This document shows positions 11,911 to 23,485 of a DNA stretch of 64,000 bases, piece by piece. The position numbers and the translations under genes are program-made. The first letter of the stretch is position 1. Each line of letters opens with the position of its first letter. The DNA comes from Siphonodentalium dalli (lineage: Eukaryota; Mollusca; Scaphopoda; Gadilida; Siphonodentaliidae). The notes under the pieces were generated by a model, which worked only from the letters and a program-made list of their open reading frames with translations, was not told where the DNA came from and did not search any database. The stretch is from assembly GCA_032622095.1 (NCBI GenBank), contig CP136061.1, positions 125,562,754 through 125,626,753 on the forward strand, in the 5' to 3' direction.

Positions 11911-12520
11911 ACACTAGCAGGTGGACCCGACTTCGTCCGGGCTGTTTCCCCTCTGCTTTTTGGCGAATTGCGCGATTTGACCTTGAATTGTCCATTTTGA
12001 AGGTCAAGGTCAGGTGGGGTCACGATTTGACCCATCCAAAACACTGGCCGGACAAAAGTACCCGTCGAAATCCATCCGGTTTTACCCGATTTGACATTGA
12101 ATTGATCATTTTGAAGCTCAAGGTCAGGGTCACAATTTGACCCGTCCAAAACACAGTGGACAAAGGTAACCCTATGTATAAAATTTCGTCGAAATCCCAT
12201 CAATATTCGCGATTTGACCTTGAATTGACCCGATTTCAAGGTCATGTCGCACGGGCAAACGAATAGGCTTACGACACTCCCCATACTAAAGTATCCCCAG
12301 ACACTAATTTTCATCGAAATCCCGTGATACTCGGGCGATTGACCTTGAAATGACCCGATTTCAAGGTCAAGGTCATTTCGCACGGGCAAATTAATAGGCC
12401 CATGCCACTCCCCGGCCGAAAGTACCCCCACATACCAAGTTTCATCGAAATCGGTTTGGTCGTTTTCGAGTACATCGCGAACACACAGACAGACAGACAG
12501 ATTTCCCAAAATATATAATA
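11911..12520 (+). repeat. Modular tandem repeat element, copy B1
   Basis: It opens with the head actagcaggtggacccgact followed by tcgtccgggctgttt. It continues with four to five units carrying tgaccttga...tcaaggtca and tttcgtcgaaatcc, and ends in acacagacagacagacaga then ttcccaaaatata. The core matches copy A at 3395-3958 in inverted orientation. A 220-codon minus-strand frame spans it but reflects the repeat period. Confidence 0.85.
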
Positions 12521-12521
12521 G

Positions 12522-12950
12522 ACTAGCCGATGAGCCCGACGTTGCCCAGGCTATTCAAAAACCAAATTTCAAGTCGATAGCTCCACCCGTTTACGAGATC
12601 TGGTAACCAAATTTCAAGTCGATAGCTCCACCCGTTTCCAAGATCTGGTCTGCGCGAAGCTGGCGTCGCACAGGCTCGGCGACCCGATAAAATTCGTATC
12701 CGGGGCAAGATACATTCACATAGCAAATTTCAAGTCGATAGCTCCACCCGTTTCCGAGATCTCGTCTGCGCATGCGCGAAGCGGGCGCCGCACGGGCTCG
12801 CCAATACGACAACGACGACCGCCTGGTCAAAATACACACACGTACTAAGTTTCGTCCCGATCGGTCGAGAATCGTAGATTTGTATAAATGACATACATAC
12901 AGACAGACAGAGGTCTTCAAAATACAAGAATACAGGATATAGAAAAATAA
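12522..12950 (+). repeat. Modular tandem repeat element, copy B2 with a different core
   Basis: Its head (actagccgatgagcccgacg, then ttgcccaggctatt) aligns with the head of B1, and its tail again contains acagacagacagag. The core differs: three units of aaatttcaagtcgatagctc, then cacccgtttccgagatct and, in two of them, a gcgcgaag...ggctcg segment. It lies directly behind B1. Confidence 0.8.
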
Positions 12951-12992
12951 TCATAAATAGGATTGAATCATCAAGTGCATAAGATCAGTTAC

Positions 12993-13153
12993 TTGCCCAG
13001 TTGAGGGTCAGCAAGATATGGATACCGGTATATGACGATCCACATCATGCTGACTCCCAAATGGGGTGCACTCAGTCTGGTGTTGGCATAACCTCGTCCG
13101 TGGCCGTCTTCCTGCTGACCCCATCATAATATGTATTGTGTCAACTCCGGTTA
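12993..13153. repeat. 155-bp dispersed repeat, copy 2
   Basis: This is the direct-orientation partner of 10733-10887. A 4-base insertion (accg or ccgg) after atggat is the main length difference. Together the two copies bracket the modular repeats at 11.9-12.95 kb. Confidence 0.85.
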
Positions 13154-14919
13154 TGTCAACGATTAAATGTGATACTTATTATATAGCAGACATATGGTAT
13201 GTGTATGTTCTTCTTAATTTGACGGACCCGAGGGAGTGTGGCATGTGGTCCCGCGGGTTTCTTAAATAGAGATTATGTAAACCAAGGTTACCCTCATTTT
13301 TGAAGAAACCCGCCAGGCCAGTTAGACGAGATCCAAATAGAACGCTAAAACAGTATATTGTTGAATGTGATGGAAGGGGGTGGAGTCACTGCACGGTGCA
13401 TACAGGTTTGAAGTGTCACGCATATACTAAGTAGCAAATCGGGATCAACAAATCTAAAACGAACTGTGCTTGCATTCAGAATTTAATAGTTATAGTGCCA
13501 TCGTTAACATGTGCAATCTGGGCAGTATGGGTTATTACAAGTCACTGACGTGGGATATGAATCGATGAATTTACTGATCTTTTTTTTTTTAAATTGCATC
13601 TTGTCGTGTCTTAATCACGAGGAGATATCTCTTAGCCACGAGAAGATATTTGCAAATAGTGGATAAATATGCCCAAAGTCGAGGTAGAACAAAGGAGCTA
13701 GATTTTAACAATTGAATAATTATTAATCAATAATTATATTGATATCTGTTTGGTTTTAAAGCACAATTGTTTGAGCATTCACATACTAATATAATAGAAG
13801 TAATGTGCCACACACATATGTGAAATGATCAAGAACTTTTGACATAAAACATAGCAAATAACTCATTAAACATTGCCATTAGCAATTATTTTATTTTCTG
13901 CCCTGCCAGTGTGAACCAATTTACATCAGCGTGAATTAAATTAAATAAATTAATCAAATAAAAATGAAATTTAGAGACATTATTTATCGGAAATTTGAGT
14001 CTATATATATACTCCTTAATATTACCAACTTAACTGTGAAGTTATTTTTTTTATTTTTTGTAAGTATCATTGTTAATTGATATATTGAAAGCCATTGATA
14101 ATAAATCAAATTTTGGGAAAATGAACAATTTGATGATACAACTTGAGTATAATATTATGACATACTGAAAAGAATAATAAAAGATACTTTAAATCTGTGA
14201 CAGAATTGTTTGGGTCTTGTTAATTGAGAGTACCACTTATCATAATTACGCAATGACTTACAATGCGCATCAATGACATTGCAAATCAAATGGTGTTATT
14301 TCTTTGTGTGTCAAAATGACGCTGCAAGAAATTATGGCTAAATGTTGCCTGGAGGGAATAACTTTGGTCATATGTGCATTGGGTTTTGGGTTAAGAATTT
14401 GCTATCTAAAATATGACAATCTACCAACATAATAGCACAATATACTTTTAAGGCTTTTGAACATACACAGATTCACCCCCCTCCCCCAAGCACAAGCCAT
14501 CACCATTTCTGGCCATAGGACTGTGGCCATCAGGACAGTACCTAAATGGTGCCCAAACATGAAACCTGGATCATTGCCAATATATCCAAAAATGTTTTTC
14601 AATTTTAATGATGATATATTCTTCGAGAATAAGTTGTATATAGTTTCCAGGGCATAAAATAATAAACATTGAATCAAAAACATGACAACATATCCGACCA
14701 CTAAGCATCTGTAACTTATAATATGGGTAGAATAATACATCAATAATTATGTTTTGTAGTTACTAATTATATTGTTGAACATCATTATTCGGACAAAGTG
14801 ATAGCTACACAGATATCTGTTGTCGACATAAATTCAATAGCTATTCTGACAGTACAATGTGAACACACACACTCTGAATATAAGGGAACTTAAACCTTTC
14901 ATGACGGGAGCTGCAGTGG
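13154..14919. other. Unassigned AT-rich stretch
   Basis: Very AT-rich sequence with poly(T) near 13571 and 14046. No gene or second repeat copy was found. Confidence 0.45.
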
Positions 14920-14921
14920 TA

Positions 14922-15027
14922 CAGTAATGCTCTAATTAATCGACTCCTTAAACACAGCAGAATCATGGGTAACTTTTCAGGATTTAGTCAGAAATATGGC
15001 TTGTTGCCATTCATCGGAAAGCTCTCA
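14922..15027 (+). mobile_element. Tc1/mariner-like MITE, one arm only
   Basis: From a TA at 14920-14921 the sequence cagtaatgctctaattaatc runs through gactccttaaacacagcaga to gaaagctctc. It matches the left arm of the complete palindromic copy at 20326-20515. The second arm is absent, so this is a half element. Confidence 0.7.
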
Positions 15028-15130
15028 GGCATATATTTGCTCCATTGCTAGTAGACCAAGAATTTGTTGATGATTTTGGGATTTGACATGAAAGTCAGTT
15101 GTTAGTTGTTACTCAGTATTATTTGCAGAG

Positions 15131-15400
15131 CATTAACCCTTTCTATACTAATGTCTTTTCCCTAATCAGTTATGAAAGTATACATAATAACATTGGAATT
15201 CCTTGTTATTAATCTGGAGGGGTGTTCATGAATAATCATCACATAATAACAGATAATATCAGTGCCAAAATAGTTATTTAATAGAAGGAAATGTTCAGAT
15301 AATAAGTTCCAACAAACCAGATGTTGTTTATTGACCTTATTATCTGTATATTTTCTAAGGGAACTATTCATCAATGAGTATTTAGTATAAAAAGAGGTAA
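15131..15400 (+). mobile_element. Small TTAA-flanked element with CCCTTTC terminus, copy 1
   Basis: It starts ttaaccctttctatactaa and ends near gagtatttagtataaaaag. The interior shares gaggggtgttcat, gttcagataataagttc and gggaactat...tcaatga with 29083-29340. TTAA next to CCCTTTC is the arrangement expected of piggyBac-type ends, which is an inference. A further matching terminus, ttagtatagaaagggc, lies near 15890. Confidence 0.55.
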
Positions 15401-16149
15401 AGCTACCGGTGGTGTGCCTGTCCCAATGGTAAAGTATAAATGTATACTTACTGTATGAAAACTCAAAAACAAGTCTACAATCCTTTGCACATTCTTTAAA
15501 ATACATGCAGCTTCAATTTTGGAACAACTAGGGATATAGCACATGTGTCCTTTCTCCTGGAAATAACAAAGGTCAAACATTTCGCACTCTTCAAATTCCC
15601 CCTTCAATTTAACACCATAGAAACTACTCTATTTTTTCATTTTCACTTCCTACTATTTCTCACTATAAATTGAAAATACTCAAACCTGATTGAATGAGGG
15701 TATGTGTTTGCCATCTTGACACAAATTCATGCCATATAATTTGATTCTTGACTGGGGAGGTAAGCATGTACCATTTGGCACCCAACTCATCTACTTCTTT
15801 GTAATTTTAAAAACTCCAAATTGTTGAAATTTTGTTGAAACATAATATGAGGAAACTACTACTAGTAGCTAGTGAATATTTAGTATAGAAAGGGCTGAAT
15901 TAAAATGCTTTCAAGTATGACTATGAGGAGAATAATTATGTGTGTTGTAGTTAATGAATGATGAGGGATGTGGCTTGTTGGGTGTGCCAATGAATTTAGT
16001 CATGAAAAGAGTAAAATCCAAGTTGGCCACTGGCGACCATATTCTTTAACAAATTTCGGAAGCTATCATTCGCTCCCAACTAGAGATAATGCCCAGGAGA
16101 TCCTTATGATGTTGGTGCAAAATATCTCAGATCGAAGTACTTAATACAT
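15401..16149. other. Unassigned stretch
   Basis: Apart from the isolated terminus-like sequence near 15890 nothing was recognised. Confidence 0.4.
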
Positions 16150-16157
16150 GTGCCGAT

Positions 16158-17121
16158 TAGAGGTGCCACGATTATTGATTTTGATAATCGATAATCGGTC
16201 GTCAATAATCGACTATAATCGATTAATCGTACCTAATAACATCAGTACCGGTAGGAGTATTCTGTAATATGGCCTATTGGCTGGGTGCTGGTTAACTGCA
16301 CTGTCGCTGGTTGTTTGAGGCATCGGCCGATGAAATGTTTACATTAATAAGTGCATCAAAAACCACTGTTAATGACCAATGAACACAATGTATTGAAAGT
16401 AGGAATTCACAACAGATGGCCGGCGGTTCCTAAAAAAGGGAAACTATTTCATCAAACATCCAGAGCGTGGATAACAATCACAAAGATGTGCCCCACCTGC
16501 AAATTGTAGGACTTACAACAAATTAAACATTTTGATAATAGCGAGTTTCATTCAGCATTCACCGCATGATACGTGATAGCCTGTGCTAGTATCATCTTAG
16601 TATAACAATGCAAACAAAGTATAGTCGCAAATGACATCGCGGAGAACATCGATGAATAAAATGCTGTAGGTTCCGTGGTTTCCAGAGAATGTCAAACAAC
16701 TCACCATTGGTCCAATCAGATTCAAGGCTAGTGGCGTTCATTTCATTCAACACGGTACCAGTCGGAATATTTCAAAGATATAGTGCCGCCTTTCAAATAT
16801 AGATATACAACAACATCGCCATAAGTTCAAAGCTTTGTAGAATATACAACGACCCGAAGAGTAGCCATGTCACATCATCAATTCAACTGCCGACTGTTTG
16901 CAACATATTAAGTTAGTAGTACTCATGTCGGAATCTCTTTGATCTGCGATCAAAGGTTGTTAACCCTTCAGTTGTAGATAAAACTGTGTAAAACAAACAA
17001 AGTATTCAATAATATCCGACGTCCGAAATAAATAACGTAGATTAATCGACTATGGAAATGGTAATCGATTATCGGCTTTATCAACGGTTCATCGATTATA
17101 CGATTAATCGTGGCACCCCTA
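16158..17121. mobile_element. hAT transposon, non-autonomous, 964 bp, with 8-bp target duplication
   Basis: The termini are tagaggtgccacgatta and, inverted, the complement of taatcgtggcacccct. Both run inward into repeated atcgattaatcg-type sequence. The flanks are gtgccgat at 16150-16157 and again at 17122-17129, a perfect 8-bp duplication, which is the hAT signature. No transposase frame is present. Part of the interior (about 16395-16485, including gccggcggttcctaaa and tttcatcaaac) is shared with 24060-24165, so both may derive from one larger element. Confidence 0.9.
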
Positions 17122-17129
17122 GTGCCGAT

Positions 17130-18376
17130 CAGTTATCATCTATATTATTTACTCTGACAGTCAGTGTTTTAATTACAGTGGTGCCATACTGATAGGCCTG
17201 GTTCAATCTGAGGTTGATGTCGCAATCATTTTTGATTAAAAATAATAGGTTTCATTTATTCCTCCCAATACATGTGCGATATGCCCATTCAGCCCAATTG
17301 TGTCCCGTTATATACTTTGTGCTGCCATGGGCATATTTTTCAGAATGAATATATTCCACAATCCACATATGATCTTATTGTGGTCGTTTCCAAAAAACAA
17401 TGAAACAATTGAATTCCACCTGCCCTACTTTTCTACCATATGTTACCGGAAACAAAAAAAAATTGTTTTAGGCCTATGTAGCTATACTTGCACTTTGGCA
17501 ACTTTTCGCAATTTGGGCTATGATTGTCATTTTCTTGTTATATTTTATGCTCTCAAGTCAATATTCCACCTTCTCTCTTAGAATCTTACTCAGCCCCAAA
17601 ACTTCAACTTAATCCTTTGAAGATACTTGTACCTTGATGGAATGAAAGAATTATATAATTTTTTTATACAAATGACCTGTGGTCAGATGCCCGTAGCCTG
17701 TTTATATATAACTATGGGTATATGCCAGATTTTACCGTTAAAAAAAAATGCTGTGCTTTTGACAGTGTATTTATCCATGGTGTATGTTGCTGTGGTTGGC
17801 CGTGTTATCTTATATTTTGAAGGGTTATCTTGTTTGACTGGTAATTAGTTTAGCGGTTTCTATGTTTTGTCTGGTCAGATGTTACCGGTATGTTTGAGCT
17901 TTGTCTGAAATAGAAAACACTTTTTATATTAGAATTTGCACAACAGGAGCGCAAGGACATCGCATGTACAGTGTGTTTAAAGACATATTATGTACTTGTT
18001 CGGGTGCGTGAAACTGATAAGTTAGTATGCAGGTGCTACACCAACTGGAGGAATGTAACATTCTACTAACATCGAAAATCTCAATCAAATCTACCGTACC
18101 ACTCCATTGAAAACATCGTCTGAACTGGGCTAAATTGTAAATATTTACTACTAGAATCGGGACGCATCTATCGGCGGTAAACTAACGAAAATGATTTCGC
18201 CATCGGCAGTCACTGCATTGAATTAGTATATAAGAATGACAGTGTTTGTTGTCAATTTAGATATAAGATTTGTAAAAATAACTACTTTGAACAAGATTAT
18301 TCTCCACTTCTATTTGACCACCCTACCGGAGTGTTTCACATCACTTTAAGGGCTTTTAGAAACCGAAAATATATAT
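17130..18376. other. Unassigned stretch
   Basis: A 93-codon plus-strand frame at 17300-17581 is hydrophobic and lacks motifs. Nothing here is supported as a gene. Confidence 0.45.
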
Positions 18377-18542
18377 TATATAAGGATTAACTGTCATGTG
18401 GACTGTTTTTATGGAGATGTAACGGTGAGGTAAGTGGACATAACTTGTGTAAAACCCGAAGGGTTTTACATACAAGTTATGACCATTTACCTCACCGTTA
18501 CATCTCCATAAAAATAGTCCACATGATAGTTAATCCTTATAT
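18377..18542. repeat. Near-perfect palindrome of about 165 bp
   Basis: Arms of about 80 bases meet around a 3-base centre at 18458-18460 (aaaaccc gaa gggtttt). The outer ends are atataaggattaact and its complement. Only about seven mismatches were counted, so it is young or kept by conversion. It would extrude as a cruciform or fold into one long hairpin RNA. Confidence 0.9.
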
Positions 18543-19281
18543 TTATATACATTTAGCGAAAAAGCTACTTTTGTAAATATATTTAAATCGAAAAGTGTAT
18601 CGTGACAAAATCAGCCCAAAATACCCAATAGCACCCTTGGCAAAAGTTAATAGGAACAATTTCTCTTCATATTGAAACCCGATGATGTATTAAGTCAATC
18701 ATGCGCGAGTCCAAATGCGCCCAACACATTACGCGTTCGTCTTTCCAAACCTAATGACGTATCGATTGTGTTATTAGCTTGGTGTTATTAGGCATTGCGC
18801 ATTCACCGAGAAATAACTGCAACTAGCCACGTGGGCGCCGACCAATCAGAATGGTGGATTCAGTGATGACAACACTTAGTGTGTAAATATATAGAGATAA
18901 TGAAATTATATATGTATATAGTATTTGAGTTGATTGTGATGACTTTCGTGTAGTTTTGTGGTTATGAGAGCACATTCTTATTGTCCCCTTGATTTCTGTA
19001 TCTTTTCTACTTTAAAAATATATCTTTTCCAATATGGGTGGCACCAGGATATCTCCCAATTATATCTACCGGGCAGACTACTGCAGATCTCCCCGATGGG
19101 GATGGGGCCAACCCTCATGGACAAGCTAGGGGTTGTGGTCCCATCCTGTTTTCCAACAAAATCTAATATTGATGATTTCTCATCATCAGTGAATGCAAGA
19201 CCACACCTTTGTCATGGGGGTGCCAGACAGGGGCGTGATGACATGGGCTGGTTATGCAGGGGTCTTACCCCCCCCCTATAG
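18543..19281. other. Unassigned stretch with promoter-like boxes
   Basis: The segment 18680-18900 is less AT-rich than its surroundings. It contains atgacgtatcg, cacgtggg, a CCAAT box (gaccaatcag at about 18840) and an AT-rich taaatatata. No coding exon follows that could be supported. Confidence 0.3.
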
Positions 19282-19432
19282 CCAAACCTCACACAACATT
19301 TAGTTGGAAATTATACCAAAATTAGGTTTGATTTTCCAATGTTCAATTTATTAGTGACATATTTGTTTATTTTAGAACATTTGCATATATTCCTTTCATT
19401 TGCAAAACTTTGGACTCAAATGGCCATTAGTT

Positions 19433-19959
19433 CAGGGGGGGGGGGGTGGAAAAAAAAATTCCGGCACGTATGCCGGGGTGGGTGGGTGGTCAAAGCCACC
19501 AACAAGCAATTTTTTCCGCAACTAAAAATAAAATTTCCTGCTTGTTTTTTAGTGTTTTGGCAATGAGTTGAGAGAAATAATGTAATTCTAACTGTAAACT
19601 GACTGCAGGCAGTTATCGTGTTGTCACGATTTTGTTGCAAATTTTGAAATCCAAGATGGCCGCTGGCAGCCATGTTTTTTTGGCCGAATGACCTCAAAAT
19701 GACTCATTCCTATTTACATGTCCATGTTAACATCCATGATAAATAGTATGCACAGAAATTCATATACAGCTGTTTACAGTGAATTTCCCCCCGCAAATCT
19801 CTGTTTTAGTGTTAAAAGGGGGGGGTGTAAAAAAATGGTCGGAAAAAACTGCCGAAAACAGAAAAAAAATTGGCGGTGGGGTGGGTGGGTACAAAAAATG
19901 ATCGAAAGGGAAAAAATGCCATACGTGCCTGAAATGTTTTTCCGACCCCCCCCCCCCTG
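19433..19959 (+). mobile_element. Poly(G)-ended MITE, 527 bp, with 7-bp target duplication
   Basis: It begins CAG plus a G run and ends in a C run plus CTG. Inside the ends are ttccggcacgtatgccgg and the complementary catacgtgcctgaaa. The flanks are attagtt at 19426-19432 and 19960-19966. CAG...CTG ends and a 7-8 bp duplication suggest a hAT-like mover. Interior landmarks (aaatccaagatggccgctgg, catgttaacatccatgat, cgcaaatctctgttttagtg) recur at 56.6 and 63.0 kb. Confidence 0.85.
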
Positions 19960-20325
19960 ATTAGTTGGCAATTTTCCAACATTTGGATGGGTATCAGGTT
20001 GGAAATTTCCCCCAATTTGAACATCTTGAGGCCAGTCTAGATGCTAAGAATGAACAATTTTCATATTCAGAACCACCGGGCCGTCCGACCTATTTGTCTT
20101 GTGATGTTCTCAGTGGCCAGTTAAAGCTGTTAATTAATTTTTTAAAACACAATAAATTGGGGTGCGAATTTTCCTGGCATTCATCAATATCACAGACAAT
20201 TAGGTGTTGTAATTTTCAGGTTCAGATCTAAATAAATTCGCATACTGGGCCGAACCATCCTTTTCATCCCCTGCATGGATAGTGGCCACAAGACTACTGA
20301 TCCATTTAGAATATGCTACCATTTA

Positions 20326-20515
20326 CAGTAATGCCCCAATTAATCGACTCCGTAACCACAGCAGAATTATTGGTAACTTTCAGGATTTAGTCGGAAATGT
20401 GGCTTGTTGCCATTCACCAGAAAGCTCTCCGAGAGCTTTCCAATGAATGACAACAAGCCATATTTCCGACTAAATCCTGCTGTGGTTATGGAGTCCATTA
20501 ATTAGGGCATTACTG
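20326..20515. mobile_element. Tc1/mariner-like palindromic MITE, 190 bp
   Basis: The arms cagtaatgccccaattaatc... and its complement span nearly the whole element and meet at gaaagctctccgagagctttc. TA lies on both sides (20324-20325 and 20516-20517), the usual Tc1/mariner target. The left arm has about 18 extra bases (around attattggtaactttca) that the right arm lacks. The one-arm copy at 14922 also has them. Confidence 0.85.
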
Positions 20516-20700
20516 TAGTAGTCTGTGATGGAAAAGTTCAGAAAAATCAAGCCCCATGGGGTTTTGCAAATTGAATTACGCAAACTTAGTTTGTGTCGTT
20601 CAAGGGGTTGGGGGGGGGGGGCTTCAGTTGGAAGTACCAAGATGTCGACCCTCCCCACCAAACCATCTAGCCACGTTCTAAGTGCCAAATATCCCAGACT

Positions 20701-21579
20701 CAACCATTAGGTGCCCCTCGCTTAGTTTTTGCTTTGGGTATATTTATTCTATCCGAGAATACTCTACACCCATAGCAAAATATGGACATATATATATGTA
20801 CTCTTAAAAAAAATGTTCTGTGGCGATCACACATTAAAATTGTGTAGCCAAGTAAATATAAGGTGATAATTTTGTTGTAGAAATGATACGGACAACCGAT
20901 CATCAAAAAACGAAATTGTCTCAATTACTTTACTGTACAACCCTTCCATGAATGGAGCTTCTTGAAATTTTACAAAAAACCCTGTGCCAATGCATTATCT
21001 TATATATGCGAGTCTCCCATAGGGAGCAATGACAAACATTTTCCAGACTTGTTTTTGATAATGGCAAAAATTCAAATGAAGCGACATTTAGAAGAAAGTT
21101 AGAAAATCAAATTGGATAATTTACTCACTCCATGTACTGGATTTACCACATACATGTATGTTCAAAATGTTAACCCAATCGGGCACATATCGTAGGAGAT
21201 ACAGGGTATTATTACTTTGATATGAGATGTACTAATGGTTATATGGACTTTTATATTATTGGCAAATTTATTCATCACTTGATTGTGGTTTACTGGTGGT
21301 ACGAACGGTAACTACCGGCCTACATCCATGTTAAGGGGGTCAATTATTTTGCGCATACATGTAGCTGTATATATTCGAATTGAGATTTGATTCGCGAACC
21401 TCATCCCCAATTGAATTCAAAATTTGATTTGACTGTAAACTCAGATTCGCAGGGCCCTAGTAGAGCTAAGTTTAAAAATAAAAAAACCATGACGGGCTGG
21501 ACAAAATACCATAATTACCCCATAGTTGCCAAATGTTAGCATGGATGAACAAATGGACTGACAGACAAATAACATAATA
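20701..21579. other. Unassigned stretch
   Basis: AT-rich sequence with no supported gene or second repeat copy. Confidence 0.4.
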
Positions 21580-21585
21580 CAACTG

Positions 21586-21708
21586 CAGCCTTCATAATTG
21601 GCTACGGCAATCAGCATTGCCGAAGCATTTTGCTGAAGCAAACTGGGCCACGGCATACTGTTGCTGTAGCAGATTGCCGAAGCCAAACAATCTGAATTAA
21701 GAGGGCTG
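21586..21708. mobile_element. hAT-like MITE, 123 bp, copy 1
   Basis: The ends are cagccttcataattgg and gaattaagagggctg, with subterminal complementary ggctacggcaatc and gattgccgaagcc. The flanks are caactg at 21580-21585 and 21709-21714. It is the same length as the copy at 24510-24632 and about 95 percent identical to it. Confidence 0.85.
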
Positions 21709-21871
21709 CAACTGGCATATAAAAAATTTGGTTAACAATTTTATCCGGTGTGAACAAGCAATGGGTTAACCAACAAGACAGTCAAAGACTGTGGGGTCGC
21801 TCACCAGACTGCAAAGACTGGGACTCTGGAGACCACAATAGTCAGAACTTTTCATAAGCATAGAGAGGCTT

Positions 21872-21937
21872 CAGTAGTGTACAGTGGGTAATTTCAAGGT
21901 GAATATCCACCATGAAATTGCCCACTGTTCACTACTG
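21872..21937. repeat. Short hairpin with 24-25 bp stem
   Basis: The arm cagtagtgtacagtgggtaa (21872 onward) pairs with ttgcccactgttcactactg (21918-21937) with about two mismatches and a loop of about 17 bases. It is hairpin-precursor-like, but expression is unknown. Confidence 0.6.
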
Positions 21938-23151
21938 ATCACCCCCCTCCTCCAGCTCAACAAGTCCCCCCCCCGACCGGGCACCAGACTCCCAAGTCTT
22001 GGGTTGGAATTTCACAACCGACATCTCAAACTTTCTCAATTTTTGGAAATTTCCAATCTCACAAGCACCTTTTTATAAAACCATTTAGACATGTTTGAAG
22101 CCCATTTATCCATGGACCCAAAACACCATACATGTATGTCAGATTAATCAGTTAGGTAGTTCCAAGGAAGATGTTTTAATGAATTTGGTATTTCAATGAT
22201 TTTTTAAACACAAAATTGTTAACTCCCCATAGCCCCCGTCATTTCTTAACAGGTTGACCTGATGTTAACAAATCTGAATATCAGTCACTAAAGGATCATC
22301 CATACTATATGTAAGCTAAATAGTCCAACCTCTCTTGAGAAGACAATTTAAGAATGACTATAGAGACATACAGTTATGTCCCTGGTCCAACCCTATTTAA
22401 CCTGGTGACCACATCTGAATAAATTTCAATACCAGACACCAAAGAACCCTTCATACTAAATATCAGCAAAATAGACCTGTTAACATTTGTGGCGATTTCG
22501 GTCGAACAGTTTAACCCGAAGTAGGAAAATGTGGACTGTTACTGGTTGAAAAATCAAATCTACAGCCTCATTGCCTCCACCCAGGCAGCTTAGAAATCAA
22601 TAGGAATCTATATATTATTATACCAGTATCAAACAGCATACATACAGGTAGGGTGGGTGGTTGAGAGTTAAATCCCCCCCTTGAATCAGATGCAGACCAA
22701 ATACATGTTTTTGCATAATTCCATTTGCACCTCTGGTCTAATATCATATATATTCATAAACCATGGTTCTATATATTCCTGGTATGAGACCATTCAGATA
22801 TTTTTACCTGAAAAATTGCATAAAATCTAACATCTAGCGGTCTAACTCCAGACAAATGCACACGGCTACGGACAAGAGACCAGGACACACCGGGCTGTTC
22901 ATGGTTGTTCGGCCCGGGGTGAGAACATTTTGAAAACTATACAAGAAAATCTCGAATCCGATAAACTAGACTGGCATCAACTGAAGCATTCCTATTTTCT
23001 TGTAAATTTCAATTGGGGAAGGGGTGCGTAAGAATTTTTTTGGGATTTACAGCTGGGAGTTACTGTTAAAATCTCGAGATTAATGGGGTCTTTACGTGGT
23101 GTTATATGATGCCGACAAGTTCATTTAATGTCAAAATTACGATTAGCCAAT
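21938..23151. other. Unassigned stretch
   Basis: No gene or repeat copy was recognised. Confidence 0.4.
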
Positions 23152-23485
23152 TCGGCTGGTTAAACAACACATGTGGCGGCCCACGTCCGGAATTTTCCCG
23201 GTCTCCCGATCGGCCATGCAGTCCGCCTCTGCCCTCATGAATTCATGTGAGAAGAGTACCATCTTATTGGATACACGGCTGGTTAAACAACACATGTGGC
23301 GGCCCACGTCGGTTTCATTTGCGGCCCAAGTTGTGGTTGGGCGGCCCAACCACATATGATATACCCCCCCCCCCCCCCCCCCCCAAACCGTAAAAAAAAC
23401 CCTTGGATTCTCGCTTGATAGAAAATCACGTGGAATCAGAATTTTTCCGGCCTCCCGATCGGCCAGTCCGCCTCTGGCCAACAGA
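23152..23485. repeat. Interleaved direct repeats around a 21-C run
   Basis: The segment ggctggttaaacaacacatg with gtggcggcccacgtc occurs at about 23155 and 23276. The segment gaattttcccggtctcccga with tcggccatgcagtccgcctc occurs at about 23191 and, varied, at 23438. A run of about 21 C lies at 23364-23384. The pattern suggests successive duplications. Confidence 0.7.

Larger units (their letters stand above)
19282..20700 (+). repeat. Dispersed repeat family R, copy 1, with two nested MITEs
   Basis: The part at 19282-19432 and the continuation after 19959 (attagttggcaattttccaa, then gggtatcaggttggaaattt) align with the R arms at 61.5-64 kb. The far end includes a poly(G) run followed by cttcagttggaag and tctagccacgt near 20609-20680. 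A poly(G)-ended MITE sits at 19433-19959 and a Tc1-like MITE at 20326-20515. Confidence 0.65.

Noticed and set aside
11847-12509. 220-codon minus-strand open frame
   Set aside because: It runs through the tandem repeat and repeats the same peptide (LDLQNGQFKVKSR-like) with the repeat period. No domain, and the inverted copy at 3.4 kb does not keep it open.
10733-13153. LTR retrotransposon with 155-bp LTRs
   Set aside because: No target duplication, no primer-binding site, no gag or pol between the repeats.
18680-18900. A host promoter (CCAAT, E-box, CRE-like boxes)
   Set aside because: Boxes are short and common, and no exon or start with support follows. Left as a note only.
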